Below are positions 33,949-43,023 of a DNA stretch of 64,000 nt, in pieces; position 1 is the first letter of the stretch, and each line of letters begins with the position of its first letter. The position numbers and the translations under genes are program-made. The stretch lies in the NCBI RefSeq assembly GCF_000332075.2, contig NZ_ALVU02000002.1, positions 1-64,000 on the forward strand, given 5' to 3'. The notes beneath the pieces are model-generated. The model saw only the letters and a list, made by a program, of their open reading frames with translations, was not told where the DNA came from and did no database searches. This DNA is from Synechocystis sp. PCC 7509 (GTDB taxonomy: Bacteria > Cyanobacteriota > Cyanobacteriia > Cyanobacteriales > Chroococcidiopsidaceae).

Positions 33949-35562
33949 TCATACTGCCTCAATATCGGATTCCAGCGTGCCAAAAAGAGATTTAACAAAA
34001 GCTAATGCTTCGTTATTATCCATTAATAGTTTCCGTACAGCCCCTTGATACTGTTCACAGTCTTGAAATCCAAGCTCCTTTACAAGCTTTTGTAAGGCAG
34101 GTGTCTCACGAACTGGATATTGTGAAATAATCTCCGTCAAATTGCCAGCATTAAAGGCATTTTGTAGCCGTTCACGCTCTGCTGTGACAGCACTAGCCAC
34201 GTCAATAGCAATATTTATAGGCTTCCCCTCTACGATTTCTTGTCTTCGAGGCAGATGCCGAAAAACTTCCTCACGAAGTGCCTTTTCAGCAGTTCGCTCA
34301 CTCAAGCGTTGGATGTGTGGTTTAATTGCTTCGAGCGCAGCAGTTTTAGCATTAGCGAGGTGTGTAGAGGCATCATTCCCAGTAACAGCTGCATGACGCT
34401 GTGCAACAAACCATTGAACTTGCGGATGGTAATAGATCGACTCAACTGAAAACACCGAAAGAGCATATATACCCTTCTCTTTGAGTCGATTAATGTCATT
34501 TTCCATTCGCCGATCATTATCAACAACACCAAAAGCATGAAGCCAGTGCAGATCACCAGATTCCCGAAGGCTAGAAACGGCATGTTCGACATCGCGGCAG
34601 CTTGATTTCGCAACGATAGAGACGGTTGGAAATACTAGACTATAAAGCGGCTTGTCAAGACTTTGCTCAGTACCTTCAATAAATAGGAGCTTTCTGCGCG
34701 CACCAAGAATGTCTTTTTTGAGATCATCATCTATTTCACTGCCGGAGGAAACAATATCTGCATCCCAACTACTTACGGAAGCACCAGTATAAGTGCAGTC
34801 TCGAATGAGTAATGTACGTGCGCTTGGATTATCGGAGGGCAACATCACCTCGTGTGTAGATACAATGAATGCACAGTCACTTCGTTTGGAAAACAAAAGT
34901 GTCAAGAGCGGTGAAATGATAGAGCGATGAAGATGGCGTTCCGGTTCGTCAATGAGTATTAATGTACCATCCTTAACAGTTAACACATCCGCCGCAATTA
35001 ACAAAGCATTACGTTCACCATCTGATAACTCTGCAATGCTATAAGCAACACCTTCATGTTTTTTAGCAACTACTTCATCATTCTCATGGACAGAAATCTC
35101 AATGGGAACATTTGAAAGACGTAAAAGCTCGTTGATAATTTTTATAGGAGCATCTTTCTTTGCAAGAGTTTTTGCAAGCTCAATATTTTCACTATCAACT
35201 GCACCAGTAATTGATCGCGCACGGACGTTTTCAGCATCAATGAGACCATAGATTGCAATGCTTGCGCGTTGTGTAGCGTAATCATCTTTCCAGCGCGACT
35301 GTTGATTAGTGTCTGCACTTCGGATATTGGATTCAAAGTCTCGCTTCTGCTGGGACGATAGAGACATTGCGTTAGAAGAAAACCAATTTTGGCGATGTGC
35401 TGATATCCATCTTGCGGTAGTATTGTGAGAAGTATATAAATGTTGCATAAGGCTGGACTTACCTGTACCGTTGGCACCAAGGATGAACAGGTGTTCTCCG
35501 AGGTTGATAGTAAGATTGAGTGGTTCGCCTACAGAGGGAGGGATTGCTAGATTAAAGACCAC
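33949..35562 (-). CDS. ABC-type ATPase fused to a TOPRIM/DUF4435-like domain (candidate defence protein)
   Basis: 537 residues. The ATPase part has Walker A GANGTGKSS (29-37), signature LSDGER (179-184), Walker B LILIDEPERH (201-210) and His237 of the switch (STHEV). There is no membrane domain, so it is not a transporter. After residue 290 come LLFIEGTEQSLDKP (294-297 as the acidic/Gly element) and GVVDNDRR (346-352, D-x-D), as in TOPRIM or DUF4435 nucleases. This ATPase-plus-TOPRIM layout occurs in OLD nucleases and in PARIS (AriA plus AriB). A single-chain PARIS-like or OLD-like antiphage protein is my inference. It is the only cargo gene of the element. Confidence 0.85.
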   Translation of the reverse strand: MVFNLAIPPSVGEPLNLTINLGEHLFILGANGTGKSSLMQHLYTSHNTTARWISAHRQNWFSSNAMSLSSQQKRDFESNIRSADTNQQSRWKDDYATQRASIAIYGLIDAENVRARSITGAVDSENIELAKTLAKKDAPIKIINELLRLSNVPIEISVHENDEVVAKKHEGVAYSIAELSDGERNALLIAADVLTVKDGTLILIDEPERHLHRSIISPLLTLLFSKRSDCAFIVSTHEVMLPSDNPSARTLLIRDCTYTGASVSSWDADIVSSGSEIDDDLKKDILGARRKLLFIEGTEQSLDKPLYSLVFPTVSIVAKSSCRDVEHAVSSLRESGDLHWLHAFGVVDNDRRMENDINRLKEKGIYALSVFSVESIYYHPQVQWFVAQRHAAVTGNDASTHLANAKTAALEAIKPHIQRLSERTAEKALREEVFRHLPRRQEIVEGKPINIAIDVASAVTAERERLQNAFNAGNLTEIISQYPVRETPALQKLVKELGFQDCEQYQGAVRKLLMDNNEALAFVKSLFGTLESDIEAV

Positions 35563-35687
35563 GGATGTATTGCCATTTAGACTTTTATTATTTTAAACAA
35601 AGCAAAATAAAGCTGTGTAAAAGCATATTGCATCTACGAAAAGAATCTTAGAACATCAAAACTATGCGAGATAATGAAGAAAAGTGA

Positions 35688-36617
35688 TTAGCAGTCAGTA
35701 TATTCTTCCTCGTATTCAGCTTTAGCCTGATGCCAAGGCATAGGAGTCCAAGAACCGTAAACTGAAGCTCGATCAATTTTGACTACAAACTCTCCTCCCT
35801 GCACTGAAAGGTGGTTCTTGGGGACATCAAGCAGGAAACCTTTAGCCACTGCATCTGCATAGAACTGGTCAAACTCGTTATGCTCAAAAGTTGACGGTTC
35901 TGCTGCTTCGTTCGGAACCCAACCTTCCTCAATAGCCCGTCTTAGGCAACCAGCAAGACTCTGAATTTCATGAGTCTTTTTGTACTGCCTAAAGGCTTCA
36001 ATAGCAAATAAAACAGTTTCTTCATCATGTTCACGGATTACTCGGTTTAGGCTTTCTGTAGACCGAATCCTTAAACTCTTCAGTTCATCTTGAACTACAT
36101 CACTCACTTGACGGCTTTTAGCTTGAGCAATGGGAGTGACCTTAACTGCACTGCTCTCTCCCACTCGCTCTTTTATACGAGTTTGCAAATCAACAATTGT
36201 TTGCTGCTGTCGTTCTACTTGCTCTTGTAGATAGTGAACTCGGTAGACCTGCCCTGCTAATGCTTCATTTTTACGTTTGAGTTCGCTGTTTTCCTGCTCT
36301 AGTTGTCGAATACGCTCTTTTAGCCTAGCAATAATCTTTCCCGTAGCAGACGAATTGGGTTGAGCTACAGGAGTAACAGGCATTGAATTCTGTTTAGACC
36401 GTAACTCGGCAATATGGCGTTTTAGTTCAGGGTACTTATATAGGTAGCTAACGCTAACATTGGCTTCTTTAGCAATGGTCTGAAAGTTAATTTTGGCATT
36501 GAGCTTCCGTAGCCGTTCGATAGCTTTGTACACTCGGTCAAGAGAATCCTGCTTACGAGCTTCTTGGGTCTGTTTAAGGATATCAATCCTAGACTCCCTA
36601 GTATCCCCCCTACTCAT
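35688..36617 (-). CDS. Coiled-coil accessory protein of the recombinase trio (TnpC-like)
   Basis: 309 residues. An N-terminal helix-turn-helix-like stretch (INFQTIAKEANVSVSYLYKY, about 44-63) is followed by a long coiled coil (about 95-150: RLKERIRQLEQENSELKRKN). A basic middle and an acidic C terminus (EYEEEYTDC) close it. It overlaps the upstream recombinase by 4 bases (ATGA). In Tn554, TnpC is a small protein affecting transposition orientation; proteins with this HTH-plus-coil layout often accompany such recombinases. DNA binding is likely. Confidence 0.78.
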   Translation of the reverse strand: MSRGDTRESRIDILKQTQEARKQDSLDRVYKAIERLRKLNAKINFQTIAKEANVSVSYLYKYPELKRHIAELRSKQNSMPVTPVAQPNSSATGKIIARLKERIRQLEQENSELKRKNEALAGQVYRVHYLQEQVERQQQTIVDLQTRIKERVGESSAVKVTPIAQAKSRQVSDVVQDELKSLRIRSTESLNRVIREHDEETVLFAIEAFRQYKKTHEIQSLAGCLRRAIEEGWVPNEAAEPSTFEHNEFDQFYADAVAKGFLLDVPKNHLSVQGGEFVVKIDRASVYGSWTPMPWHQAKAEYEEEYTDC

Positions 36618-38236
36618 GCTGCCTCCTGTAATGATGCAATAATCTTGTCTAACTGGTCGGATTGCCGTCCGAACTGCTCAACAAGCACGTCTTGTCCGTT
36701 GACTTTGGCTCTAGATTCCTTCGCTCTCAATTCATCCCGAACTTTGATGTATTGAGGTAACTTTTCAAGTACAGCGACAAAACAGCGACAGGTATAACAG
36801 GCTCGGAACTTCTCACAACGCTCGTCCAATGGCAGACCACAATAGCCATAAATAGGAGTGTTGATGTGGTCGCCAAAGAGTTCGAGTTGATGGGCCGTTG
36901 GATCTTCCCAAAAGGATTTAGGTAAAGATTCGTAGTGCAACGGTTTTCCCTCTGCATTAAGAAGAGCTTTCTGGATATGTCCAGCTTCTTTTTCAATTAA
37001 ATCACAGCTTATATGAGTGTAGTAAGTGCTAGTAGTTACTAATCGTTTATGTCCAGCCCACGCACTAACCACTGCCAGATCGTGTCCTTGTTCAAACAGT
37101 TGTGTTAAGCGAGTAGGTCTAACTAAACAAGAACTAAATTTAGCTAATTCACCATTTTCATCTTGAATATTTTCAGCATTGATGAGGCATCTAATAATTA
37201 TATTCAAGGGATTGTGAGATTTATGGATTACTTTTTTAACAGGCTTCAAATTAGGTTGACTTGGATCTGTTCTAGAAAAGTATTGATAATCGCAAAATAA
37301 ATAATCCCACTCATCACCCCAGAGATCCTGAATATATTTCTGCTGTTGTTGAACAACTTTAGCAATGATTCTAGTAATTGGGATTTCGTGCTGGTCTTGT
37401 GTCTTGTTACGTTGCCAAACAATTTTCCAACCCCCTCCTTCCTGAATCAAACAATTTTTGCTTAAAAATGCTAGTTCATTTGGTCGCATAGCTGTAAAAA
37501 ATGCTATAAACCACATCCGGGCAATTGAGTCAGGAATTTTATGTAACCTTTTCTCAATTTCTTCCAGAACAAAATCGGGAATGGAATCAGGATTATTGAT
37601 TATTTGTTTGGGCAAGTCAGATTTTCTAATCAGCTCTTGTTCGAGATTGAAAAAGTCTTTGATTGTTCCTGTTATAAAAAAATCGCGCAGAGCTAACAAT
37701 CTGTTCCGTCTACCATAATGTCCTGATTTATCCCAAGCCATAAAATCAATGATTAAACAGCGGTTTATCTCAAAAATTCCTTGAATGTTTTTTTCATTTA
37801 AGTATTGAGAAAAAATTCTAAGATGATGCGAACTTGTAATTATATAGCTAAAAGATTTATTAAGTTTACAAAGTTGATAAATATATTTTTTTACATATTT
37901 TCTAAACCAAGCTAAATGAACAGTAGCAAAATTGACAGTCAAATTACTAACTCTCTCATGATAGGAAGATGTTACAGTTCTTAAATCCCATACTTCATCT
38001 TCAAAGCTAAATTCTTTTCCAATTAGTATTTGATCAGAGAATTGACTAAGAACTTTAGCAGTAAGATCTATTGATTGAACAGTTGAAATTCCGCAAGTTG
38101 GACAGTAAAATTTTCTTTTTCCTTTTTTTCCGCTACCAGATAGTCTAACATTTCTAGCATTACAATCCTTACTGGGACAAGCAAACTCACCGATTTTGTA
38201 GTTCTCTTTCCAATCTATATCAATCATTATCAGCAA
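36614..38236 (-). CDS. Tyrosine recombinase 3 of the trio (TnpB-like, zinc-finger ends)
   Basis: 540 residues. A zinc-ribbon-like N terminus (CPSKDC ... CPTCG, about 19-49) precedes the recombinase core. Catalytic elements are Arg in FFTAMRPNELAFL, a later Arg in SCLVRPTRLTQLFEQ, GHKRLVTTSTYYTH with His and Tyr. A cysteine-rich C terminus (YGYCGLPLDERCEKFRACYT) may bind another zinc. The usual His of H-x-x-R appears replaced, so activity may be specialised. It overlaps recombinase 2 by 17 bases. Strongly AT-rich, unlike the flanking recD2. Confidence 0.85.
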   Translation of the reverse strand: MLIMIDIDWKENYKIGEFACPSKDCNARNVRLSGSGKKGKRKFYCPTCGISTVQSIDLTAKVLSQFSDQILIGKEFSFEDEVWDLRTVTSSYHERVSNLTVNFATVHLAWFRKYVKKYIYQLCKLNKSFSYIITSSHHLRIFSQYLNEKNIQGIFEINRCLIIDFMAWDKSGHYGRRNRLLALRDFFITGTIKDFFNLEQELIRKSDLPKQIINNPDSIPDFVLEEIEKRLHKIPDSIARMWFIAFFTAMRPNELAFLSKNCLIQEGGGWKIVWQRNKTQDQHEIPITRIIAKVVQQQQKYIQDLWGDEWDYLFCDYQYFSRTDPSQPNLKPVKKVIHKSHNPLNIIIRCLINAENIQDENGELAKFSSCLVRPTRLTQLFEQGHDLAVVSAWAGHKRLVTTSTYYTHISCDLIEKEAGHIQKALLNAEGKPLHYESLPKSFWEDPTAHQLELFGDHINTPIYGYCGLPLDERCEKFRACYTCRCFVAVLEKLPQYIKVRDELRAKESRAKVNGQDVLVEQFGRQSDQLDKIIASLQEAA

Positions 38237-39701
38237 GCTTCTCCAATCCTTTAATACAACTCATTAAGCTATTTTGGTCGTTTTCTAAACCTTGCTGCTG
38301 TCGAACCATTTTCAAGACTTGAGCAGTTTTTAGTTCTTCTTCAACTCGCTTTAAATCTTCTTTTAAATAAACTAAGTCTTCATTGGAAGTACGCCAATGT
38401 TCGCATCGCCAACAAGCATTTACTGTTTGGCATGGAGATTTTACGATTGGCCTATGACATTCTCCGTACTGAGTAGTAAAAGAGTGCATTTTCCGCCTTA
38501 TTAACTCAGTGATAGGATTTTTAGGTTGATAAGTAGTGATAACTTTACCAGCAATGTCAACATACTTTTTCTCTCGCATCAGTTCTTGATATTCTTCTCC
38601 CAAAACTTGTTTAAGAAGATGTTTGTAATGACGCTGCATATTAGGAGAACGATGTCTTAAATATTTTTGAATAATTAAATCTCTCACACCAGCATTGGTC
38701 ATTACCGTAGCAACTGTACGGCGGAATTGATGAGAAGTAAAATGCCAAAGTTCTCCTTCATGAGAACAAATATTACTTTTCTTCGCCAATCTATTTAACC
38801 ACTTATTAAATGTTGAACCAGACATAACCTTGGGCTGGGGTTGAAATATCAGTTTATTAGAAACATTTGTTTTGGCATTACTTCCACAAAATAGCTTCTC
38901 ATAGTCTTTATCCAAATTTTGTCTAATATAGTATTGCTGCTCTTTAATAACAGCAACTAATTCTAACGGTATTGGTAATTCATCTTCTATGTTAAATTTT
39001 TCAGTAGTAAAGCGTAGCCGCCATTGGCTCTTTCTCTTTCTCAAACAATCAAAAGGCATATTTAAAAGCTCCCCAATTCGCATTCCTGTTGTTCTTATCA
39101 CGAGAACCATTCTTTGTAGGGTTTCAGGAAAATAATACAGATTTTGTTCTAATTGATTCCAAATATTTTCAGGAATATAATTGATTTGTTCATTAGTTGG
39201 ACATCTTAACTTAAATTTCCCCTTAAACCAATAAGTGTTAACGTTAAACAAGTTCTCAATCCGACAAAATTCAAAAAAGCTGCACAAGGCTTTGTAATAT
39301 CCCTCGGTTGTTCCTTCAGTTATTTTTTTTGTCTTTAGGTAGTAATCAAAGCTTTCAAAAGTCTGGTTGCTGATTTTAGCAGGATTGTCTATGGACTGAG
39401 TTTTTAAAAAACAAGAAAAAGTTTTTAGACTTCCTACGTAAATCTTAATTGTGCTAACTGAAAAACCTATTTTAGCCTTTACTAACGTATATACTTTGAC
39501 TGACAACTCAAACCAGTGTTGTGAAAATCCATTAAAATTTATGGTTGATATTTTTTGATGGTCTTTGATTTTTAATCCTAAGTCTTCTACAGTTTGCCAA
39601 ACATTTTTTTTAAGCAATGGATTTTTAAGAAGTTGTTTAATTTCTTGACTTTGACTAAAAAAAGGATAATTTTTCTCTAGAATTAATTCAAATGAATTCA
39701 T
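38220..39701 (-). CDS. Tyrosine recombinase 2 of the trio (TnpB-like)
   Basis: 493 residues. A core-binding domain (about 60-180) is followed by Arg in RTTGMRIGELLNM, HQFRRTVAT, and LRHRSPNMQRHYKHL with the nucleophile Tyr. After the catalytic domain comes a 90-residue tail with CHRPIVKSPCQTVNACWRC, a likely zinc site, and a coiled coil. The size is between TnpA and TnpB of Tn554. It overlaps TnpA by 4 bases (ATGA). Catalytically complete by eye. Confidence 0.9.
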   Translation of the reverse strand: MNSFELILEKNYPFFSQSQEIKQLLKNPLLKKNVWQTVEDLGLKIKDHQKISTINFNGFSQHWFELSVKVYTLVKAKIGFSVSTIKIYVGSLKTFSCFLKTQSIDNPAKISNQTFESFDYYLKTKKITEGTTEGYYKALCSFFEFCRIENLFNVNTYWFKGKFKLRCPTNEQINYIPENIWNQLEQNLYYFPETLQRMVLVIRTTGMRIGELLNMPFDCLRKRKSQWRLRFTTEKFNIEDELPIPLELVAVIKEQQYYIRQNLDKDYEKLFCGSNAKTNVSNKLIFQPQPKVMSGSTFNKWLNRLAKKSNICSHEGELWHFTSHQFRRTVATVMTNAGVRDLIIQKYLRHRSPNMQRHYKHLLKQVLGEEYQELMREKKYVDIAGKVITTYQPKNPITELIRRKMHSFTTQYGECHRPIVKSPCQTVNACWRCEHWRTSNEDLVYLKEDLKRVEEELKTAQVLKMVRQQQGLENDQNSLMSCIKGLEKLADND

Positions 39702-40774
39702 TTATTCTCCTCTCTTTCTACTACCTCTATGAGATTTCCTTCACTAAGTACGTGAGAATAAATATCTAAGGTTGTTTGAATGCTCGCGTGTCCCAATAGA
39801 TGTTTTACCCGCTCTGGTGGGTATTTGGCTTTGAGAAGCCTTGTAGCGTATGAATGCCGAAACAGGTGCGGATATACCTTAATACCCGTTTTCTCACTCA
39901 AGCGGTAGAACATGGTGTTGATTACACCCGCTTTCATCGGCTGACCTACTACTCCTTCCCAAATGTTGACGAATACATAAGGCGATTCTACTTCTGGGTA
40001 CTCGTAGATCAGGTAGTCGTCATACATCTTTAATAGTTCAGGAATAACAGGGATGAACCTTTCCTGACCTTTTGCTCTTGCTTCATTGAGATTATTTCGC
40101 TTCTTAACTTGGATGAAATAGTCATTGGCATCTCCAACATCATCATGTTGTAGTCCCAGTAACTCTCCGATTCTCATTCCCGTTCCGTTGAGCATTAGGA
40201 TTATGAATTTGTCTCGCAAGCGATGGCAAGTATTGACTAAAATTTCTACCTGTTCGTCAGTAAGACAACCAGGAAATTTCTTTGGCTCTTTTAGTTTGAC
40301 TAGCTTCTGTCGAATTGGATTACTCTTAGCAATGCCTGCCAGTAATCCTTGTCTAGTTATTCCATACGGAAGGTAAAACCTATTAAACTGCTTGAAATCA
40401 ACGGTTTGATTAACAATGTGGTAGTCATAAAAACCCATGATTGCTGTGATAGCTCGATTAATACTTTTCTCTGACCGTTTAGCCTCTACTGGTTGTATCG
40501 ACAAAACAGACGTATCTCCAACCCTGAGCCAATAGGCAAAGTCTTCTATGTCATTTAGCTTAATATTCCGCCAGTCTAGATGCCTACTGTCAAGAAAAGC
40601 CCACCACAATTTGAAGTCGTAACCGTATGCCTCGACAGTCTTAGGTGATTTGTTAGTGCTGAGATAGGTTAGGTACCTCTGAATAGGTTCGATGACCTGA
40701 TAGTCCCCGTCTAGCATCAACCAGACTATCTCTAAAGTGTTTGGGTCAATTCCTTTTTGCAGTGTGAGTTTCAT
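39698..40774 (-). CDS. tnpA: Tyrosine recombinase 1 of the trio (TnpA-like)
   Basis: 358 residues, the length of Tn554 TnpA. Core-binding domain about 25-125 (SPKTVEAYGYDFKLWWAFLD). Catalytic residues are Arg in GTGMRIGELLGL, HLFRHSYATRLL, and GHASIQTTLDIYSH with Tyr. It is first in a chain of four overlapping genes. Its start lies inside the leftover recD2 reading frame, about 125 bases from the right junction of the element, so any promoter must be in that short stretch. Confidence 0.92.
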   Translation of the reverse strand: MKLTLQKGIDPNTLEIVWLMLDGDYQVIEPIQRYLTYLSTNKSPKTVEAYGYDFKLWWAFLDSRHLDWRNIKLNDIEDFAYWLRVGDTSVLSIQPVEAKRSEKSINRAITAIMGFYDYHIVNQTVDFKQFNRFYLPYGITRQGLLAGIAKSNPIRQKLVKLKEPKKFPGCLTDEQVEILVNTCHRLRDKFIILMLNGTGMRIGELLGLQHDDVGDANDYFIQVKKRNNLNEARAKGQERFIPVIPELLKMYDDYLIYEYPEVESPYVFVNIWEGVVGQPMKAGVINTMFYRLSEKTGIKVYPHLFRHSYATRLLKAKYPPERVKHLLGHASIQTTLDIYSHVLSEGNLIEVVEREENK

Positions 40775-40901
40775 TTACTAAGTATATAGTCATGATACTC
40801 GTTGTATAAGCTAAATTTTGTAACGAGATATCCCTACACCATGAATAAAAAAAGACTCGTTGTTGTTGTTGTTGAATATAAATATTCTGTAAAAGATAAT
40901 G

Positions 40902-42893
40902 TATTGTCACCGCCCACGCTAACGCTAACTCATTGATGTCCGCATAGTCATAGTTAACAAAACGCCCTTCAAACTGCACCGTCACCTCCTGCTCCTCGGT
41001 GTCAATTGCGGCAATTGTCCCCAAGTCACCGTTGAACACCTCGCGGTTATAGTCATTGACTTGTTGAATCACGCGATCGCCCACGCGCAATTTCATCCCG
41101 CCGCGAAACAGTTCAGCTTTACCCTGACACGGTGGGTTCAGCAACTCTTGCAATACCGCGTTAAGATTGCGCGTCCCTACTTCGCCCCTAGTCATCGGGC
41201 ATAACACCTGTACATCCCTAGCTGGGTCAAACCCTAACTGTCCAATTACATCCGTTAACAATTCTCGAATGCCTTGTACTCCATGTTCCGGTTCAGGAGC
41301 GTTCAACCACAGGCAATCGGAGCGCGGCGAAAGAGACACTGATTCTAAAGTTGGGTATTGTCCAGAATTGATTCGATGAGCATTGCTGATAATGGCGCTA
41401 GATTGCGCTTGGCGAAATACTTGCTCTAAGCGCACTACAGGTACTTGCCCTGAAGCAATCAGGTCGCGCAATACGTTTCCTGGTCCAACACTAGGTAACT
41501 GATCGATATCCCCAACTAATAGCAGTTGGGCATCCTTCGGTATTGCTTTGAGTAGCGAATGAGCTAAAAATAGGTCAAGCATCGATGCTTCATCTATGCC
41601 GATCGCGCTTGCCTGAAGCGGACTATCTAAGTCCCGTTTGAATTTCATCGTCTTGGGATCAAATTCCAGTAAGCGATGAATCGTCTTGGCTTCGCAGCCT
41701 GTCATCTCGCTCAATCGCTGTGCTGCTCTACCCGTCGGTGAAGCTAGAGCAATTGATTTGCCCATCGCTTTCCACAACGCCACAATCGTCCGAGTTGTAA
41801 AAGTCTTCCCCGTCCCAGGTCCTCCTGTAAGAATTAGTACCCGCTCCCTTGCTGCCATCTCTACCGCTTGCCTTTGCCCAGGTGACAGCCCCATTCCTGT
41901 TGCAAGGGTGAACTTGTCTATCCAAGCTTGCACTCTCTCTTTATCTACTAAAATCGGACGGCTCAACAACTGATGCAGCCGTTTTGCTAAGTTCTGTTCG
42001 CTGCTAAAGAATGGTAATTGATAGCAGATGAATTGGTGTTGCCGATGACCCTGCATTACCAACTCCTCGTCCATTGCCATCATATAAATTAGCTCGGTCA
42101 ATACCTGGGGTGTCGGTTGATGGTCAGCTATGGTTAGCCGTTCTACTACTTTTTGAGTCAGTTCCATATAAGGCAAAAAACAGTGTCCGTCTTCTGCGGC
42201 TTCCCCTAAGACATGGATAATGCCTGCGCGGTATCGATACTCGCTGTCTGGTGCGATCCCCAAGTTCCGGGCGATCGCATCCGCCGTCACAAAACCTATC
42301 CCATAAATATCCGTTGCTAACTGGTATGGGTTATTCGTGACAGTTACTATTGATTCATCCCCATAGTGCTTGTAGATTTTTACTGCATAAGTAGTGGAGA
42401 CACCATGCCCTTGTAAAAACACCATTACTTCCTTAATCGCCTTTTGCTTGTCCCAAGCAGTCTGAATCATCTTCACTCGTTTCTTTGCAATACCTGGAAC
42501 TTCATTCAAGCGCTCAATTGAGTGTTCAATGATATCTAAAGTGTCTAGTCCAAAGTGGGCAACAATCCGTTTAGCGGTAACTGGTCCAACTCCTTTAATC
42601 AAGCCGGAGCCTAAATACTTTTCAATCCCTGTAATTGTGGCAGGTTTAGTCTCTTGATATTGCGTGACTTGAAACTGTTGCCCGAACTTGGGATGCTCCC
42701 GCCATATCCCAGTTAGTTTTAGTGTTTGACCTGCTTGGATATTAGGAAAGCTGCCCACAATCGTCACTAAGTCTCTATGACCGGAAGCTTTGAGTCGCGC
42801 TACACTATACCCCGACTCTGCCGAATGGTAAGTCAACCGTTCTACTACTCCTATCAGTGACTCATACTCGACAGACACTTTTCTATCCCTCAC
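40902..42893 (-). pseudogene. recD2: recD2-like helicase, interrupted 5' part
   Basis: The sequence keeps the N-terminal OB/helix-hairpin-helix region (GSGLIKGVGPVTAKRIVAHF), Walker A (LTGGPGTGKTFTTR), Walker B (IGIDEASMLD) and motif III (VGDIDQLPSVGPG). It runs up to AWAVTIH of motif V and is then broken by the element. The frame continues to 40746 into foreign sequence (LLQNIYIQQQQQRV), giving a 715-residue chimera without motif VI, so helicase activity is unlikely. The intact gene would have unwound 5'-ended DNA. It is divergent from topA. Confidence 0.9.
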
Positions 42894-43023
42894 AAAAAGT
42901 AAAAGTAGCGCCGCTCTTACCTCAATTCCTCACTATAGACTACAAGCCTAAAACAAGGTTTTGTGCTAATTTCATAGTACAGAAATACTATAATTTTTAG
43001 GAAAGTGCAAAGGAAACACTGCT
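42894..43023 (+). promoter_or_regulatory. Divergent promoter region, recD2 / topA
   Basis: TATAAT at 42989-42994 is a good -10 for topA, with no convincing -35. AAAGGAAA (43009-43016) is a plausible ribosome site and supports the TTG start at 43024. Confidence 0.6.

Larger units (their letters stand above)
33783..40901. mobile_element. 7.1-kb tyrosine-recombinase trio element inserted in recD2
   Basis: Outside the element, recD2 reads ...GTGACAATACAT on one side and CATAAAGCACAAGGC on the other (minus strand). Joining them at the shared CAT restores an uninterrupted motif V (TIHKAQGSEYP). Inside are five minus-strand genes: three tyrosine recombinases and an accessory protein with 4-17 base overlaps, and an ATPase/TOPRIM cargo gene. 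The architecture resembles Tn554 (tnpA/B/C) and recombinase-in-trio elements. There are no long inverted ends. An ATTACAT...ATGTAAT inverted pair lies just inside the left junction (about 33793-33825). I saw no GCGATCGC site in it, unlike the flanks. Confidence 0.88.

Noticed and set aside
33949-35562. ABC transporter ATPase
   Set aside because: No membrane partner or domain is present; the C-terminal half has TOPRIM-like acidic motifs.
40858-40875. CAA/TTG microsatellite at the right end of the trio element as a functional repeat
   Set aside because: Only about five units; probably chance within the element end.
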